DNA of 64,000 nt, taken from contig WHVD01000104.1 of assembly GCA_015178975.1 (NCBI GenBank), positions 186,001-250,000 of the forward strand. The letters run 5' to 3'. The first letter of the stretch is position 1; each line of letters opens with the position of its first letter. This document shows positions 42,957 through 54,278 of the stretch, one piece after another. The translations under genes were made by a program, and so were the position numbers. Source of the stretch: Hysterangium stoloniferum (taxonomy: Eukaryota; Basidiomycota; Agaricomycetes; Hysterangiales; Hysterangiaceae). Under the pieces are notes generated by a model. That model had not been told where the DNA came from. It worked only from the letters and a program-made list of their open reading frames with translations, and searched no databases.

Positions 42957-44147
42957 TTAAAAGTATATAATCCAACTGCCCTTTAATAAGATGGTTGCCA
43001 ATAATCCCATCCCAATCATCAGTGCAGTTTGGATGGTTGGATAGTGTGAGAGGCACTTTCCAGAATAGTGGAGGATCTTATCAATCTCATAGAGACCAAA
43101 GTCATAAACTCTGTCTGGTGATGGATTGTGAATGCCATGTTTTTGCTGAAGTGTGAACTTCAAATCATCACAAAGAAATACTTTGAAGTCATTCCAGAGT
43201 TCATGGGGTTGTGCAGGGGAGGACATGGCCAAAATGATGGCAAACAATCTGCAAAGTTGAAATGCAGAGTCTATGTGACTGGCTTCTGTGAGGCACATGT
43301 GCCACTGGTGGTCATCTTCAAGCAAACCATGTGCAACACAGGCTTGTTGAAATGTGGGATAGGTCTCACCCTGAAATGTCCTAAGCTGTTCACATGAGGT
43401 GGCACCTTTGACAACAGTGAGAAATGTATGGAGGTGGAATCTTTCCCCACTAGCAATATTGACAAAATGAATGCACCCTATTGAAAAGCCACTTTTATGT
43501 GGCTTCCATGAATTCGTCTTGGGTACATACATATGTGAAATACTCAGGAAAGTCCATATAAAATGTGTCCTGGGCATGCTGTCCATTATAACAATGGGAC
43601 CCTTGGCATTAGCTTCAAAATAAACCATAAGAATTGTCCCTGAATGCTCTGCTCTTTGTAAAGCCTCAGCAGGACATTGATAACCATCAAAAAGTACAGT
43701 GTTTTCCCCAGGGAGATGGACTCGAAGTGCCATCACAGCAGGAACCTGGGTGTGGAGTTCATTACACATTAATCCCCAGACAGACTCATGTTCACTGACA
43801 TAATGTGCATCAAGGTACTGTTGAATCTCATCTGGTGTTGTTTCAAGTTCCATAGTTGCATGATCATGGCCCTTGTAACAGTATTTATGCACATACTTCA
43901 TTGAGCTATTGGTAAAGGTCAATTCTACATTGATGTGGCATTCAAAGGTGACAAGTAAAATAGGGGAGTAAGGGACAACATGTCTGTTGTCATATGTAAA
44001 CTTGGGAGTTTCATAAACTCTTCCATTGTTAGAGTGACAGCATGTTGGATAGCCTTCCTGATTGATAATGGTGGTTTCACACCCCTCCTTTGGATAGTGT
44101 TTACTGCATTTTTGTATCTACCATACAGGCAGCATTTGGATGATCAT
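42957..44147 (-). pseudogene. Helitron region between Rep and helicase
   Basis: A 321-codon open frame (43922-42957) with KYVHKYCYKGHDHATM, HLPGENTVLFD and GKCLSHYP. Upstream in the same strand, TYDNRHVVPYSPILLVTFECHINVE precedes it. These blocks are characteristic of Helitron proteins just after the HUH domain. The first residues (HPNAACMVD) abut the solo LTR. Confidence 0.85.
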
Positions 44148-44913
44148 TGTTATGGCCAGAATTCCCACTGGACTCCAGGCACTAACTTATATGCACCTGC
44201 ACCCTATACACACCAATTGTCAGTTTACTGGAATTCCCACTGGACTCTGTTCATCAGACTTGTCTACATTTGACCTCATTATGTTGTTTTTCAGTCACCG
44301 GAATACCCACCAGACTCCGTCCCTGTCTATGTCTGACCTCGTCCCACGCATCAGTCACCAGACCCCGCTTGGAAAACCCATCATCCCTCTAACAGAGCCC
44401 CATTCCGGTTTTTAGTCAAATGACCTGTCACGATTCGGACTCTGCTCCATTCCATCCCATTCCTAACACCAAATTTGGTGTTTACTATTCTTGTTTTATG
44501 TTTTGCTAGTTTTGTTTCATTATTACTGGATTTGGTATGTCATTAATTCCACGGTCTATATAGTCTGGCAGATATACAATCCAGTCAGAAAATCGGCTTA
44601 GATTCCCCCCAGTAATCTAATACATTTTCCACTCTAAACTCCTACTTGAATCACACCACTCACACTAGTCAGAGCCCATGGGCTCCGGCACATCTATCTC
44701 TCTTATCTATCTTGACTCACAACCTCTTGACCCACAACCTCCAACCTATGACCCCTCGACCCACGAACCCTGCCCGGACTCCCCGGGATTCTCATCCACC
44801 TGTCTGAAATTGGACGACACAATCTCACGAGGGCACAGCCTATAAGCTGAAGCCAAGCCCTACTGGATATTCCACAGGCTTCTCTGGAAACCTGCTGTGT
44901 ATGTATCCTAACA
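44148..44913 (+). mobile_element. Solo LTR, family B (766 bp), inside the Helitron
   Basis: TGTTATGGCC..TATCCTAACA has ATCAT duplications (44143-44147 and 44914-44918). The protein reading on either side (HGLCGND and HPNAACMVD) rejoins across it. The TATAAGCTGAAGCCAAG block is at 44841. CpGs are mostly decayed compared with the 52805 copy. Confidence 0.94.
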
Positions 44914-45913
44914 ATCATTTCCACAGAGACCATGGGTCATAAGCTGTCCTACTAAATTAAATAGTCTGGAATGTATTTCTGGATCTGCAAAACAGGAAGA
45001 AACCATTGAGTTGACATCTTCTGGTGTCCTTGGCTTATTATGGTCATCAAACCATATGAGGCAGTGCATGTGTGGAAGACCACACTCTTGGAATTCAATG
45101 ACATGGATATGGGGTACTGTTCTACCAAAGATGTGATCTTCTTTGATCATCTTGAGCAACTTATCCTTCTTGGGAGCAAAGACACAGGAGACCAAATCAG
45201 GCCAATCAGCAGGGGTCTGGCCAGGAAGCAATTCACAGGTGACCTCCTCCCAGTTGGAATTGGCTGTCAAGATGATGAAGCAGCTGGCATTGCCATACTT
45301 GCATGGAATTGAAAATGAATATTGTAGACTTTGCCTCATATCCCTTGAACCCTCAGCAAATGAAGAAGGAAGTATCACCCTCTGACCAACACTATTAGCA
45401 TCTGTATTGACATCCTAATTTGTAAATGCATCAACCACCTGGTTGTAGAGTTCTGCATGTAACTTTGGTTGATTATCCCTCAGAAACCTCACTCTGCATT
45501 GCTCTGTTATTGTCCAGGCATTGACAATATACACTGCTGGAATAGTGTTTGTGCATAAAAAATGGTCATGGCTTTATTTGCTCTGGGGAATAGGTAATAG
45601 GCATAATATTCACATTGGGTCACTTTACAACTTTCATCTTCATCTTCACCTTCTTCATCCTGCTGTCCAGGCTGGAGCTGCCAATTTTGATTTCCATAGG
45701 GAATATCCCATGACCAACCACACTCACCCCTAGGAAAGAGCATGACATAATGAAGGGGTGTATAAAAGGCTTGTGCATCATGTACATGATGGAACTGGCC
45801 TCCCCTTCTCTGAACAATAATATCCCTTGAATCACCATGACCTGTGTCACCCTCTCCAAGGAGAATGACTTCAAGTTCATCACTGGTTGGAAGGTTGTAC
45901 TGTCATTAATCAT
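44914..45913 (-). pseudogene. Helitron N-terminal and HUH Rep domain
   Basis: Frame 45378-44908 reads IILTANSNWEEVT, LLPGQTPADWPDLV, VFAPKKDKLL, GRTVPHIHVIEFQ and GLPHMHCLIWF, which holds the HxH (HUH) nickase motif. The upstream pieces (45913-45507) hold DIPYG and YYAYYLFPR. The catalytic tyrosines were not confirmed. Stops interrupt the stretch between 45507 and 45378. Confidence 0.87.
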
Positions 45914-45949
45914 TAAAAACCTTGTAGCTCAGTCTAACATGTAACCTTG

Positions 45950-46650
45950 GAGTCTCTGCCTATGGAGGGTGTTTATAATTACTATAATATCAAATATTTA
46001 TTAATAAAAGCCTTATTTTTACAAAACTCCATCTTTAAATAGTGCATATCCTCTGAGAGTATTATATTGTTAACCACCAATCATAAGAAACAATTCTTCA
46101 TATTACATCCTAAATAATTCAGAGTCAATTAATAGAACCTATTGTATATGGTTTTCCAAGTTATGTAAATACTTGCTAATACTTTTGTTGTTAATTTGTT
46201 TTTTTAAAAACTAAACTGTAGCTATTTCCTAGTAAAATATGTGAGATGTCATTGGAAATTTTTCATCCTATGGCCTTCTTTATTAAGTGAAACCACCTAT
46301 ATATTCTAGGTATGTTGAATCAAGTAGAAATCTGTTTAGATTGACAGATCCATTCCGAAGTAATACATATGTATTTAGAGGTGCCAATGATATACATATA
46401 CATGGAATGGACTATCTAAAGGTATCTATTTTTTAAAAGTATTAGTGTTTCAAACTACTAATTTTTTTTATTGTCTACTTATGTCCAGAAAGATTCATTA
46501 GTTTGTAATGTATGAGAGAGTTTAAAACTTTTAAAAAGTTTTAAAAACCAAATTATGTTTGAATCACATCTCAGATGTTTAAATGACCTTTAGAGTATAT
46601 TCGAATTTGGTATACTTAATAGTTTTCAGATATCCTCCTATGTCCTGAAT
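45950..46650 (-). repeat. Dispersed repeat X, copy 2
   Basis: Inverted partner of 30100-30760. It lies between the Helitron N-terminus and the first Tc1 element. Confidence 0.7.
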
Positions 46651-47048
46651 TGCCTGGCAATAGAGTTCTATAAAGAGATTATATTGCTCCCTACAAAGCC
46701 ACAATGGAGGTCAATGGCAACTGTATGAATTGTCCCTAAGCAAAAAAAGGTGAAATTAATTCCAGAGACATGACTCACCTTCAATACTCCACCTATACTC
46801 ACAGGGAGTACAGTGGCTTCCAAAACTGTCCCAATGTTTTGGTAATTATCAATAAATGTTTTATAACCTACCAAATAAATTTTCTAAAATAGTGAAAATA
46901 TTCTCACATATACCATAGCATACTAGCTGTGAGATACCCAAATATTACATAATATAGGTGGATATTGGTGTCACAGTGAATATTTAAAAATGACCAATCA
47001 TTGGGACAGTTTTGCAACCACTCTTTTTGAATCAGATATCGTGTTATT

Positions 47049-49193
47049 CTAATACTTTGTATGGCCTCCCTTAGCCTTTAATAAAGCATCAAGTCTTCTG
47101 GGCATACTTGCTATCAATTTCTGACACTCCTGAAGCTCAATCTTTGGCCATTCCACTTCCACCCTCTCCCATAACTGCCAAACTCCCTTTGGTGGTGAAG
47201 GATATTTCTGGAGCTGTTTCTTCAGGTGGAACCAAAGATTTTCTATGGGATTCAGGTCAGAAGACTGTGCTGGCCAGTCTACCACCTGAATATGATTTTC
47301 AGAAAACCATTTTTGTGCCATCTTGGATGTGTATTTAGGGTCATTATCCTACTGGGAAATGGCCTCACCTGCTGGAATCTCCAAATCTTCAATGTTCTGG
47401 GATAAATGCTGAGCCAGGTCTCCACATATTGTGCAGAATTCATACATCCTTTAATCTCTGCAAGCATCCCCACTCCATTCCAACCCATACAGCACACTAT
47501 GATATTTCCACCTCCATACTTGACTGTAGGTTGGGTTGTCCTATCAGAAAGTGGTTCTCCAACTTTCTTCCACATCTATTGATGTCCCTCTGTGAGGTAT
47601 CAGCTTTATCTCATCATTTTCTTTGAAATTTTTAATATTTTCTCGAATTTATTGTATTTTTATTATATTTTTATTGTGAAATATAAGGCTCTATTCCTTT
47701 TAAATTCACATAATAATAGCATATATGAACTCATATTATGCTATTATATCTTAGTTAATTTATTATAATTTTTAACTAATTATTTATATTTTATTTACTT
47801 AGTTATTACCTTTCGGCACCTTGCTGCAGTGCATTTTTGGAGTCGGGATGTCACACAAGTCACGGATGTGACTGCCCGAGTCACACAAGTCACGAATGTG
47901 ACTACCCGAGTCATTATTAGATTCCGCCGACTCATCGTTTGCTTCCGTCCCGGGACCGCGGCCTTGAACCTTCATGTTCAAGCAAGAGGTTAGAACCCTT
48001 GTCTCAGAGAAGGGAATCACATGATAAACAAAGGGTAAATAATGAGTAGAATATGAGGTCATTATGATCTAACTAATGACCTCATAAACTAAACAGTTAG
48101 CTAATCATTGAGTTATCAAAATGTATATAAGGAGGGCTAAGTTTCCAATAAAATCATCTATCTCTCACACATTTTACTGCACAGCTCAGAAGCTTATCTA
48201 ATCATCCTAAGGACAATAATAGCCTTAGTCTGATACACTCACTGCAAGCACCTACACTTGCAGCATCTTGAATCTTTGTCAGCAACTCTTGAACTTAGCT
48301 AATCATCTAAGTTCCCCCAGCTTCACAGCTACCCTTTAGGCTTATTAATTACATAATAAACCTAATAAGTATCCTTACTGAAATCCCTGCCAATACTAGA
48401 TTACTCAAGGCCCAGCCCTAAGTTTATTGAATTAATCAAGTACAAGCACTCAGATAATCCAATACATATTATTATCTCTATTAATAAATTATTTAACACC
48501 TTGTTAAATAACTATTAATAGTTACAAATAAGCATACAAGAATCCGAAGCTCTTATATCAAGTGTCTGTTAAGTTACTGCGCATATATTCAGCTTCCAGC
48601 CCCTATTCTCAAGGAATAGTTCTTTTATTTGCTAAAAGAGTCATACACAGTTCTATTGAACCCTTCAATAATAAAAATAAGCATTGATTTGAGTTGTTTA
48701 AGCTTAATACCGCAGCTCATTAATCTATCAGTATTTAAATTACTGGACCTTTGCTTGTTTTATTGTTGAAGCTCTGTGACACTATAGCATATATTGAGCT
48801 ATCTAAGAGAATCCCCTGAATACATTACACCCTCTGATGCAATATTATTGATCTTGGTCTCATCAGGCCACAAGAGCCTTTTCCAATCATCCACAGTCCA
48901 GTTTTAGTACTTGAGGGCAGAGCTTAACCTGGCCTTTCTATATTAAGCCTTGAGCAAGGGCTTTTTGCTTTGACTACAGCCTTCAAACCATGCTGTTTCT
49001 AGGTCCCACTGACTGTGTTAGGTGACACATTATATTGATTGAAACTGTTAATGTAATGTGTGACAACAGCATTATCTAGCTGGCCAGAGGTGATTTGATG
49101 CATGATCCTCCTTTGGTCAACAGGAGAAAGCTTGGATGGACATCCTCCTTTCAGGTTTTCTTTGTCTATCTCTATCTCCTGAGCAATTATCAA
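47049..49193 (-). pseudogene. Tc1-type DDE transposase, interrupted
   Basis: The N-terminal helix-turn-helix region (GGCPSKLSPVDQRRIMHQIT, 49193-48999) is followed by PDETKINNIASE up to the LTR. Beyond it come WKKVGEPLSDRTTQPTVKYG (from 47575), a Q-stop-DNDPK segment near 47355 and WPAQSSDLNPIENLW (47321-47049). The D, D and E of the catalytic triad can be placed. The stop at CAG-to-TAG, other frame changes and the 1.2 kb LTR inactivate it. Confidence 0.85.
47591..48829 (+). mobile_element. Solo LTR, family A (1239 bp), inside Tc1-A
   Basis: TGTGAGGTATC..ACATTACA has CCCTC duplications (47586-47590 and 48830-48834). It is closely related to 8737-9796 but ~180 bp longer, keeping a segment (about 48455-48660) deleted there and duplicating a CACGAATGTGACT stretch at 47855-47910. 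Confidence 0.95.
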
Positions 49194-49319
49194 AGCTAGT
49201 ATGCTAAGGTATATGTGAGAATATTTTCACTATTTCAGAAAATTTATTTGGTAGGTTATAAAGCATTTATTGAGAATTACCAAAACATTGGGACAGTTTT
49301 GGAAGCACAAAAGCAGTGG

Positions 49320-50560
49320 AGAGTGTCAGAGAAACATCAGTTGGACAATTGGCTCTAAAATAGCCCAAAATAAAACATAAATAATTTAAAACAGCATAAG
49401 AAAGCCCAAAACACACCTGTAAATTATAGGATAGCCTTTAATCAGTGTATGAGGAAATTATGAATAAGAAGAAATGCCAGGAAAAGGCAATTTGACAGCA
49501 AATACATTACTTAACCAATCAAAAAAGCAAGAATTGATTAATAATAAATATTGACTCACCCACACCTGTGATATGTATAGCCCCAAGAGTCCAGAAATAC
49601 TTCAGAGAAGAGCCACCTCTAATATGGAAAGTAGAGGGCCAGAAGGGAGGCAGATTCCATCTGCAGGATAACATGATTATAAATAATTATTAATTAAAAA
49701 GGAAATATTAACTGGGAATGAATACAGTCTTAACACACCTTGATAAAGGTTTAATATCTTCAGGAATAATTGCAGGTGGCAACTTTGAGGAGGAAGATGG
49801 CTAGGTGAGAGGGGAAGGGAGATAAGAGTGGCAGCCTTGAGGCTTGACCATGGGCTTCCTGTGTTCCCACACTGGAAAAGAGAATGCTCCCACAGTGTTG
49901 AGAAAGCTCCCACACTATTACAGTGTCATAAAAATAATACTCCTGCAGTGTCACAAATACTCCCATAAGTGCACAAATACACCTACACTGACTAACAACA
50001 CTCTTTGGGACAACTCACCCTCATCGGGATTTCTGGGTCTAATTTGGGACAATTTGGGTGCTCTTGCACCCTCACCAATTAGGGTGCCCTACATGCCTAT
50101 TTGTGCCCACAACCCACCAAGCAAAATTCATTTATATAGACGATAGACCTAACCACCTAATAAATTTAGGTCTGTAGCTAGTGGTTCTTGAGTTATTCAA
50201 GAATATTTTCACAACTAAAAATCATTGTAATCTGTTGCTACGGGGGTGGCCAAAGCAGATAAACACTAAACCTACACCTTAGAGTCTAGAGTTTAAGCCA
50301 CTCACACTGTATAAGTGAAAGAGGTACAAGGCTACAGCAAACTAGGACCTTGCAAGTGTACTTCTCACTGTCTTAATCTATCACCCAGGTACTCCCAACC
50401 TAATCAAACAGCAAGCTATAATCAATAAGAAAAAAAAGACAACTATTTAAGAGGAAGGATAGTACCTTTCCAAAGCAAGACATTCCCAAATTCTTACAGA
50501 AGTGTAGAATAACTGGAAAGAAACAATGCTCAATAACAGTGGATGAGTAGAAAAACTGAT
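49320..50560. other. Repeat-poor spacer with loose CTCCCAC/GTGTCACAAATAC repeats
   Basis: About 49860-49990 holds irregular repeats like those at 40920-41130. 50095-50150 is a fragment of repeat Y. I recognise no gene here. Confidence 0.4.
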
Positions 50561-50564
50561 CATA

Positions 50565-50810
50565 GTGTCACCAAAAAATATAGTATGCTTTGGGTCAGGA
50601 ATTGCAGATATTGACTGTCAAGGCTCAAAAGAGTTTCAGACTCTGACATTGAATGGCACTGTGTGGGTGCCACAAAAGTGGACAATTGCCACAAATGTAC
50701 ATGTGGCCTTCACATTAAAACATGGCTATATTTTGAATGTTAATACTCAAAATACCATTTTAAATGATATACAGTATGCTCTTAAGAAATTGGCTAATTC
50801 ACAATTTTAA
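50565..50810 (+). pseudogene. Possible copia protease-region fragment
   Basis: An 81-codon frame with CFGSGIADIDCQGSKEF, TVWVPQKW and HGYILNV loosely matches the copia stretch after the protease active site (G-N-G..VLYVP..GY). There is no catalytic DSG and nothing adjacent supports it. Confidence 0.25.
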
Positions 50811-51099
50811 ACATTAAAACCCAGTCTTAAAGTAACTTAGCAGAGCCCCAGTAGACATATTGATATATTGTGAAGAATATATACAATACTATATCTATTT
50901 TATGCTCGTTAAATGCATATTTGAGGGCATTTTGAGGTGTTTGTGGAAGTCATGACACCCTGTGCAGCACCTTCCCATGGCCCCTAATTATCTAAGGAAG
51001 TGGATACTATATATATATTAAAGGTCCATTGTGGGAAGCCTCATCAGGCTTACAGTTATTGTCTATATCTTCATCATATCATTATATATAGAATATATA

Positions 51100-52645
51100 C
51101 AGTGACTCAAAAAACCCTTCACATGTTTCACCCTTCAGACCTATATCCCTGATAACTCAAAGAATAAAAATGCAAAAATATCAAAACTATTTGTGAATAT
51201 GCTCTATCATATCTAGAATATGGAAGTATGATGCCATTACATAAACTCCAAATATGGAAATATTACAAATATTTATATACAAGAGACTCATGTGAAGGGT
51301 TTTTTTGCTGACCACTCTGACCCACAAAACTACTTATATTTAGTACTTAGTATAGCCACCCTTTGCCTTCAACACAGCTACAACCCTCCTAGGCATACTC
51401 TCAATCAAATTCTGACACACCTCTGCATCAATCTTGTTCCACTCCTCCTCCACCCTCTCCCACAACACCAGTATCCCTTAGCCTCCTCTTTTCATAGTCC
51501 ACAAGTGTTCAATGGGGTTGAGGTCTGGAGACTGTGCTGGCCATTGGAGAACATTGAAATCATTATCTTGAAACCAAGTCTGGGCCTTCTTTCAGGTATG
51601 TTCAAGGTCATGATCTTGCTGAAAGATGACATCACCCACATATTTTCTATAATAGCTGAAGCTGGCTTGAAGGTCCTTCTCTATAATCTTAAGATAAAGG
51701 TCCCCATCCATCCTCTCATCTATCTTGAAAGAATACCCAGGTCCTTCCCACAGCATGTAGCCCATAACATCACAAATCCTTCTCCAAACCTCACAAAAAA
51801 TCCCTTCCAATAAGTCTCCTATATATAAATATTGGTAGTATTTCCATATTTAGAGCTTATATAATGGCACTGTATTTCCATAATATAGATATGATAGAGC
51901 ATATTCACAAATATCTTTGATATTTTTGCATTTTTATTCTCTGAGTTATCAGGGATGTAAATCTGAAGTACCAAACATTAGAAGGGTTATTGAGGCATTC
52001 CCAACCATATTAAGACTATTGTACACAGTTTGGGTGCAGATGAACTGGTTGGTGACACTCCTAAGAGCTTTGGCCACATCAACAGCAGTGTCAGCCTTCC
52101 CAGATCTGATGAGGTGATGTGCATAGTGAATGTTGGTAGGGGAAAGCTTTGAGGGATGACCACCAATGGACTTAGAGAGATGAGAACAATGCTGAGAGTG
52201 AAGCTTAGAGACTGTGAAAATGCTATGACCAGTAAAAGCTGCAATGTGGCTAGCTGAATGGCCAACATCAAGCAATGAGAGGATATGATTCTGGCTGGCA
52301 AGAGACAAAGTGTGCATTTTGGGAATTGGAGCATTGCTGGTTGCTAAAGACCATATATTTATACTCCAGTACAACATGGTCATGTGACATCACATGATTT
52401 TGTTAATATGACCCAATTGGAGGTAAACAATCAACAAGGTCACATGACTGTAAGCATTATAGTCATCAAAGTTGCCAGCAAAAAAATCCCTTCACATGAG
52501 TCTCTTGTATATAAATATTTGTAATATTTCCATATTTGGAGCTTATGTAATGGCATCATACCTCCATAATCTAGATATTATAGTGCATGTTCACAAATAT
52601 CCTTGATATTTTTGGATTTTTATTCTTTGAGTTATCAGGGATATA
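51100..52645 (-). mobile_element. Tc1/mariner-type transposon B, rearranged
   Basis: It starts CAGTGACTCAAAAAACCC after a TA. A ~200-bp terminal repeat (51100-51310) recurs inverted at about 52470-52645 and again, in that same inverted orientation, at about 51800-51990 in the middle. The outermost right end is missing. Confidence 0.75.
51310..52383 (-). pseudogene. Tc1-type transposase, two separated halves
   Basis: The N-terminal half (52383-51949) has SIGGHPSKLSP and a helix-turn-helix-like region. The C-terminal half (51810-51320) has VIFQQDHDLEHT, WPAQSPDLNPIEHLW and SMPRRVVAVLKAKGG. The first catalytic block between them is replaced by the internal terminal-repeat copy, so no active enzyme can result. 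Confidence 0.8.
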
Positions 52646-52804
52646 TGTACATAGAACTGCACCATTTTCTTTTCAATACTAGGAGTGTTTATGTCAATGA
52701 GATTAATGTCCCATATCTAGTGGGGAAATGGTCAGATAATACCATAAGCTGTTAAGAGTCATGTGCGGAGCTTATTGGAGGGTTTCCAGAGAAACCTGCA
52801 GGAA

Positions 52805-53623
52805 TGTTACGACCGGACAAATCCCGCCGGACTCCGGGCACTAACTCGTACGCCCCCACGCGCTACAAGCACCAATCATCTGTTTATAGGATTTCCCGCC
52901 CGGACTCCGTTACGTCAAGACTCGTTACGTTCGACCTCATTAAGACACATATCAGTCACCGGACTTCCCCCGGACCCCGTCTCTGTCTATGTCCGTCTTC
53001 GTCCCACGCATCAGTCACCGGACCCGCTTAGAATCCCGTCACCGCTCTAATCGAGCCCCGTTCCCGTTTTAGTCAAATGACCTGTCACGATTTAGGACTC
53101 CGCTTCCGCTCCGTTTCCCGTTATGGGTTATGCTTTGTCACGATTCGGACTCCGCTCCGTTCCGTCCCGTTCCTAACACCAATTTGGTGTTTACTATTCC
53201 CGTTCTATGTTTTGCTCATTTCGTCTCATTATTACTGGATTCGGTATGTCATGCATTCCACGGTCTATATAAACTGGCAGATGTTGTACATACAATCCAG
53301 TCATAAAATTAGCTTAGATTCCCCCCAGTAATCTAATACATTTTCCTCTCTAAAACCCTACTCTTATCAGACCGCTCGCACTAGTCGGAGCCCACGGGCT
53401 CCGGCGCATCTATCTCTCTCGACTATCTCGATTCACGACTCTCGACTCACGACCTACGACTCACGACCCACAAACCCCCGCCCGGACTCCCCGGGATTCC
53501 CGTCCGCCTGTCTGAAATTGGACAACACGATCTAGCGAGGGCGCAGCCTATAAGCTGAAGCCAAGTCCTACCGGATATCCCGCGGGTTTCTCTGGAAACC
53601 CGGCCTGAGTGTGTATCCTAACA
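52805..53623 (+). mobile_element. Solo LTR, family B (819 bp), young copy nested in family B
   Basis: TGTTACGACC..TATCCTAACA has AGGAA duplications (52800-52804 and 53624-53628). It keeps nearly all CpGs (for example CGCCGGACTCCGGGC), unlike its host, showing it is the youngest family B copy here. TATAAG lies at 53549 on the plus strand. Confidence 0.95.
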
Positions 53624-54068
53624 AGGAAAGCCAGTAGGACTTGGCTTCAGCTTATAGGCTATGCCCTTGCAAGATTGTCTTGTCCAATTTCAAACGGGCA
53701 GATGGGAATCCCAGGGAGTCTGGGAGAGGTTCATAGGTTGATAGGTCAGGAGTCAACTGCAGGAATCCTGTGGAAGTTGAGGGGTTGGGCAGAGATGAGT
53801 CGGGGGTCAAGATAGATAAGTTGGAGGTCGAGTGATAGATGGGTCGGAGCCCTTGGGCTCTGACGAGGTAAAGCAGTGTGTTCCAAAGAGGAGTTTAAAG
53901 TGGAAAACATACTTGAGATTACTGGGGGGAATCTAAGCTGATTTTCTGACTGGATTGCATGTACAACATCTGCCAGACTATATAGACTGTGGAATGTATA
54001 ACATATCAAATCCAGTAATAATGAAAACTAAACTAGTAAACATGAAATGAGATAAGTAAACACCAAAC

Positions 54069-54278
54069 TGTTGAATGAGCAATGGTTGACCTGGATATAT
54101 TAATATTTTACTGATGACTAATCATCTCAGTAGTAACTGGTTCTTAATAGAACTACTCTTAATGGCCTGATAGCTCAGGGGATAAGAGCACTAGACATGT
54201 AATGCAGACATAGTGGTCACTGGTTCAAATCCAGCTTATGTAGGTCAATACTTTTCACCCTATTATGTAATTCTAACA
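54069..54278 (+). mobile_element. 210-bp TG..CA element carrying a tRNA-like sequence
   Basis: TGTTGAATGAGC..TTCTAACA has perfect CAAAC duplications (54064-54068 and 54279-54283). Other family B LTRs show the uninterrupted ACACCAA..TTGG site. It has LTR-type ends and target duplication, but its core is a tRNA-like RNA polymerase III unit, a combination of solo LTR and SINE features. Too short to code. Confidence 0.88.
54164..54250 (+). tRNA. tRNA-Thr(TGT)-like sequence, degenerate
   Basis: It has a good A box (TAGCTCAGGGG), a perfect B box core (GGTTCAAATCC), a D stem GCTC/GAGC and T stem CTGG/CCAG. A loop CATGTAA gives anticodon TGT, but position 33 is not T, the anticodon stem has mismatches and the variable region is too long. 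GGCCTG can pair with the downstream TAGGTC. A TTTT run follows at 54252. It looks like a tRNA-derived promoter and not a working tRNA. Confidence 0.55.

Larger units (their letters stand above)
41924..45913 (-). mobile_element. Helitron (Rep/helicase), degenerate and interrupted
   Basis: The minus-strand order is Helitron-like N-terminal domain, HUH replication initiator, linker, Pif1-type helicase, which is diagnostic for autonomous Helitrons. A family B solo LTR splits it at 44148-44913. I could not fix the 5' TC or the 3' CTRR hairpin ends. Many stops and frame changes make it inactive. Confidence 0.88.
46811..49308 (-). mobile_element. Tc1/mariner-type transposon A, split by an LTR
   Basis: The left end CAGTGGCTTCCAAAACTG follows a TA. 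The right side repeats it inverted as CAGTTTTGGAAGC (49296-49306), with inverted similarity of about 120 bp including ATAAATTTTCTAAAATAGTGA. The extreme right end is damaged. Removing the solo LTR leaves ~1.25 kb, the normal Tc1 length. Confidence 0.85.

Noticed and set aside
41880-46000. Exact Helitron termini (TC..CTRR with hairpin)
   Set aside because: Several candidate CTRR strings exist by chance and none has a convincing adjacent hairpin, so no ends are called.
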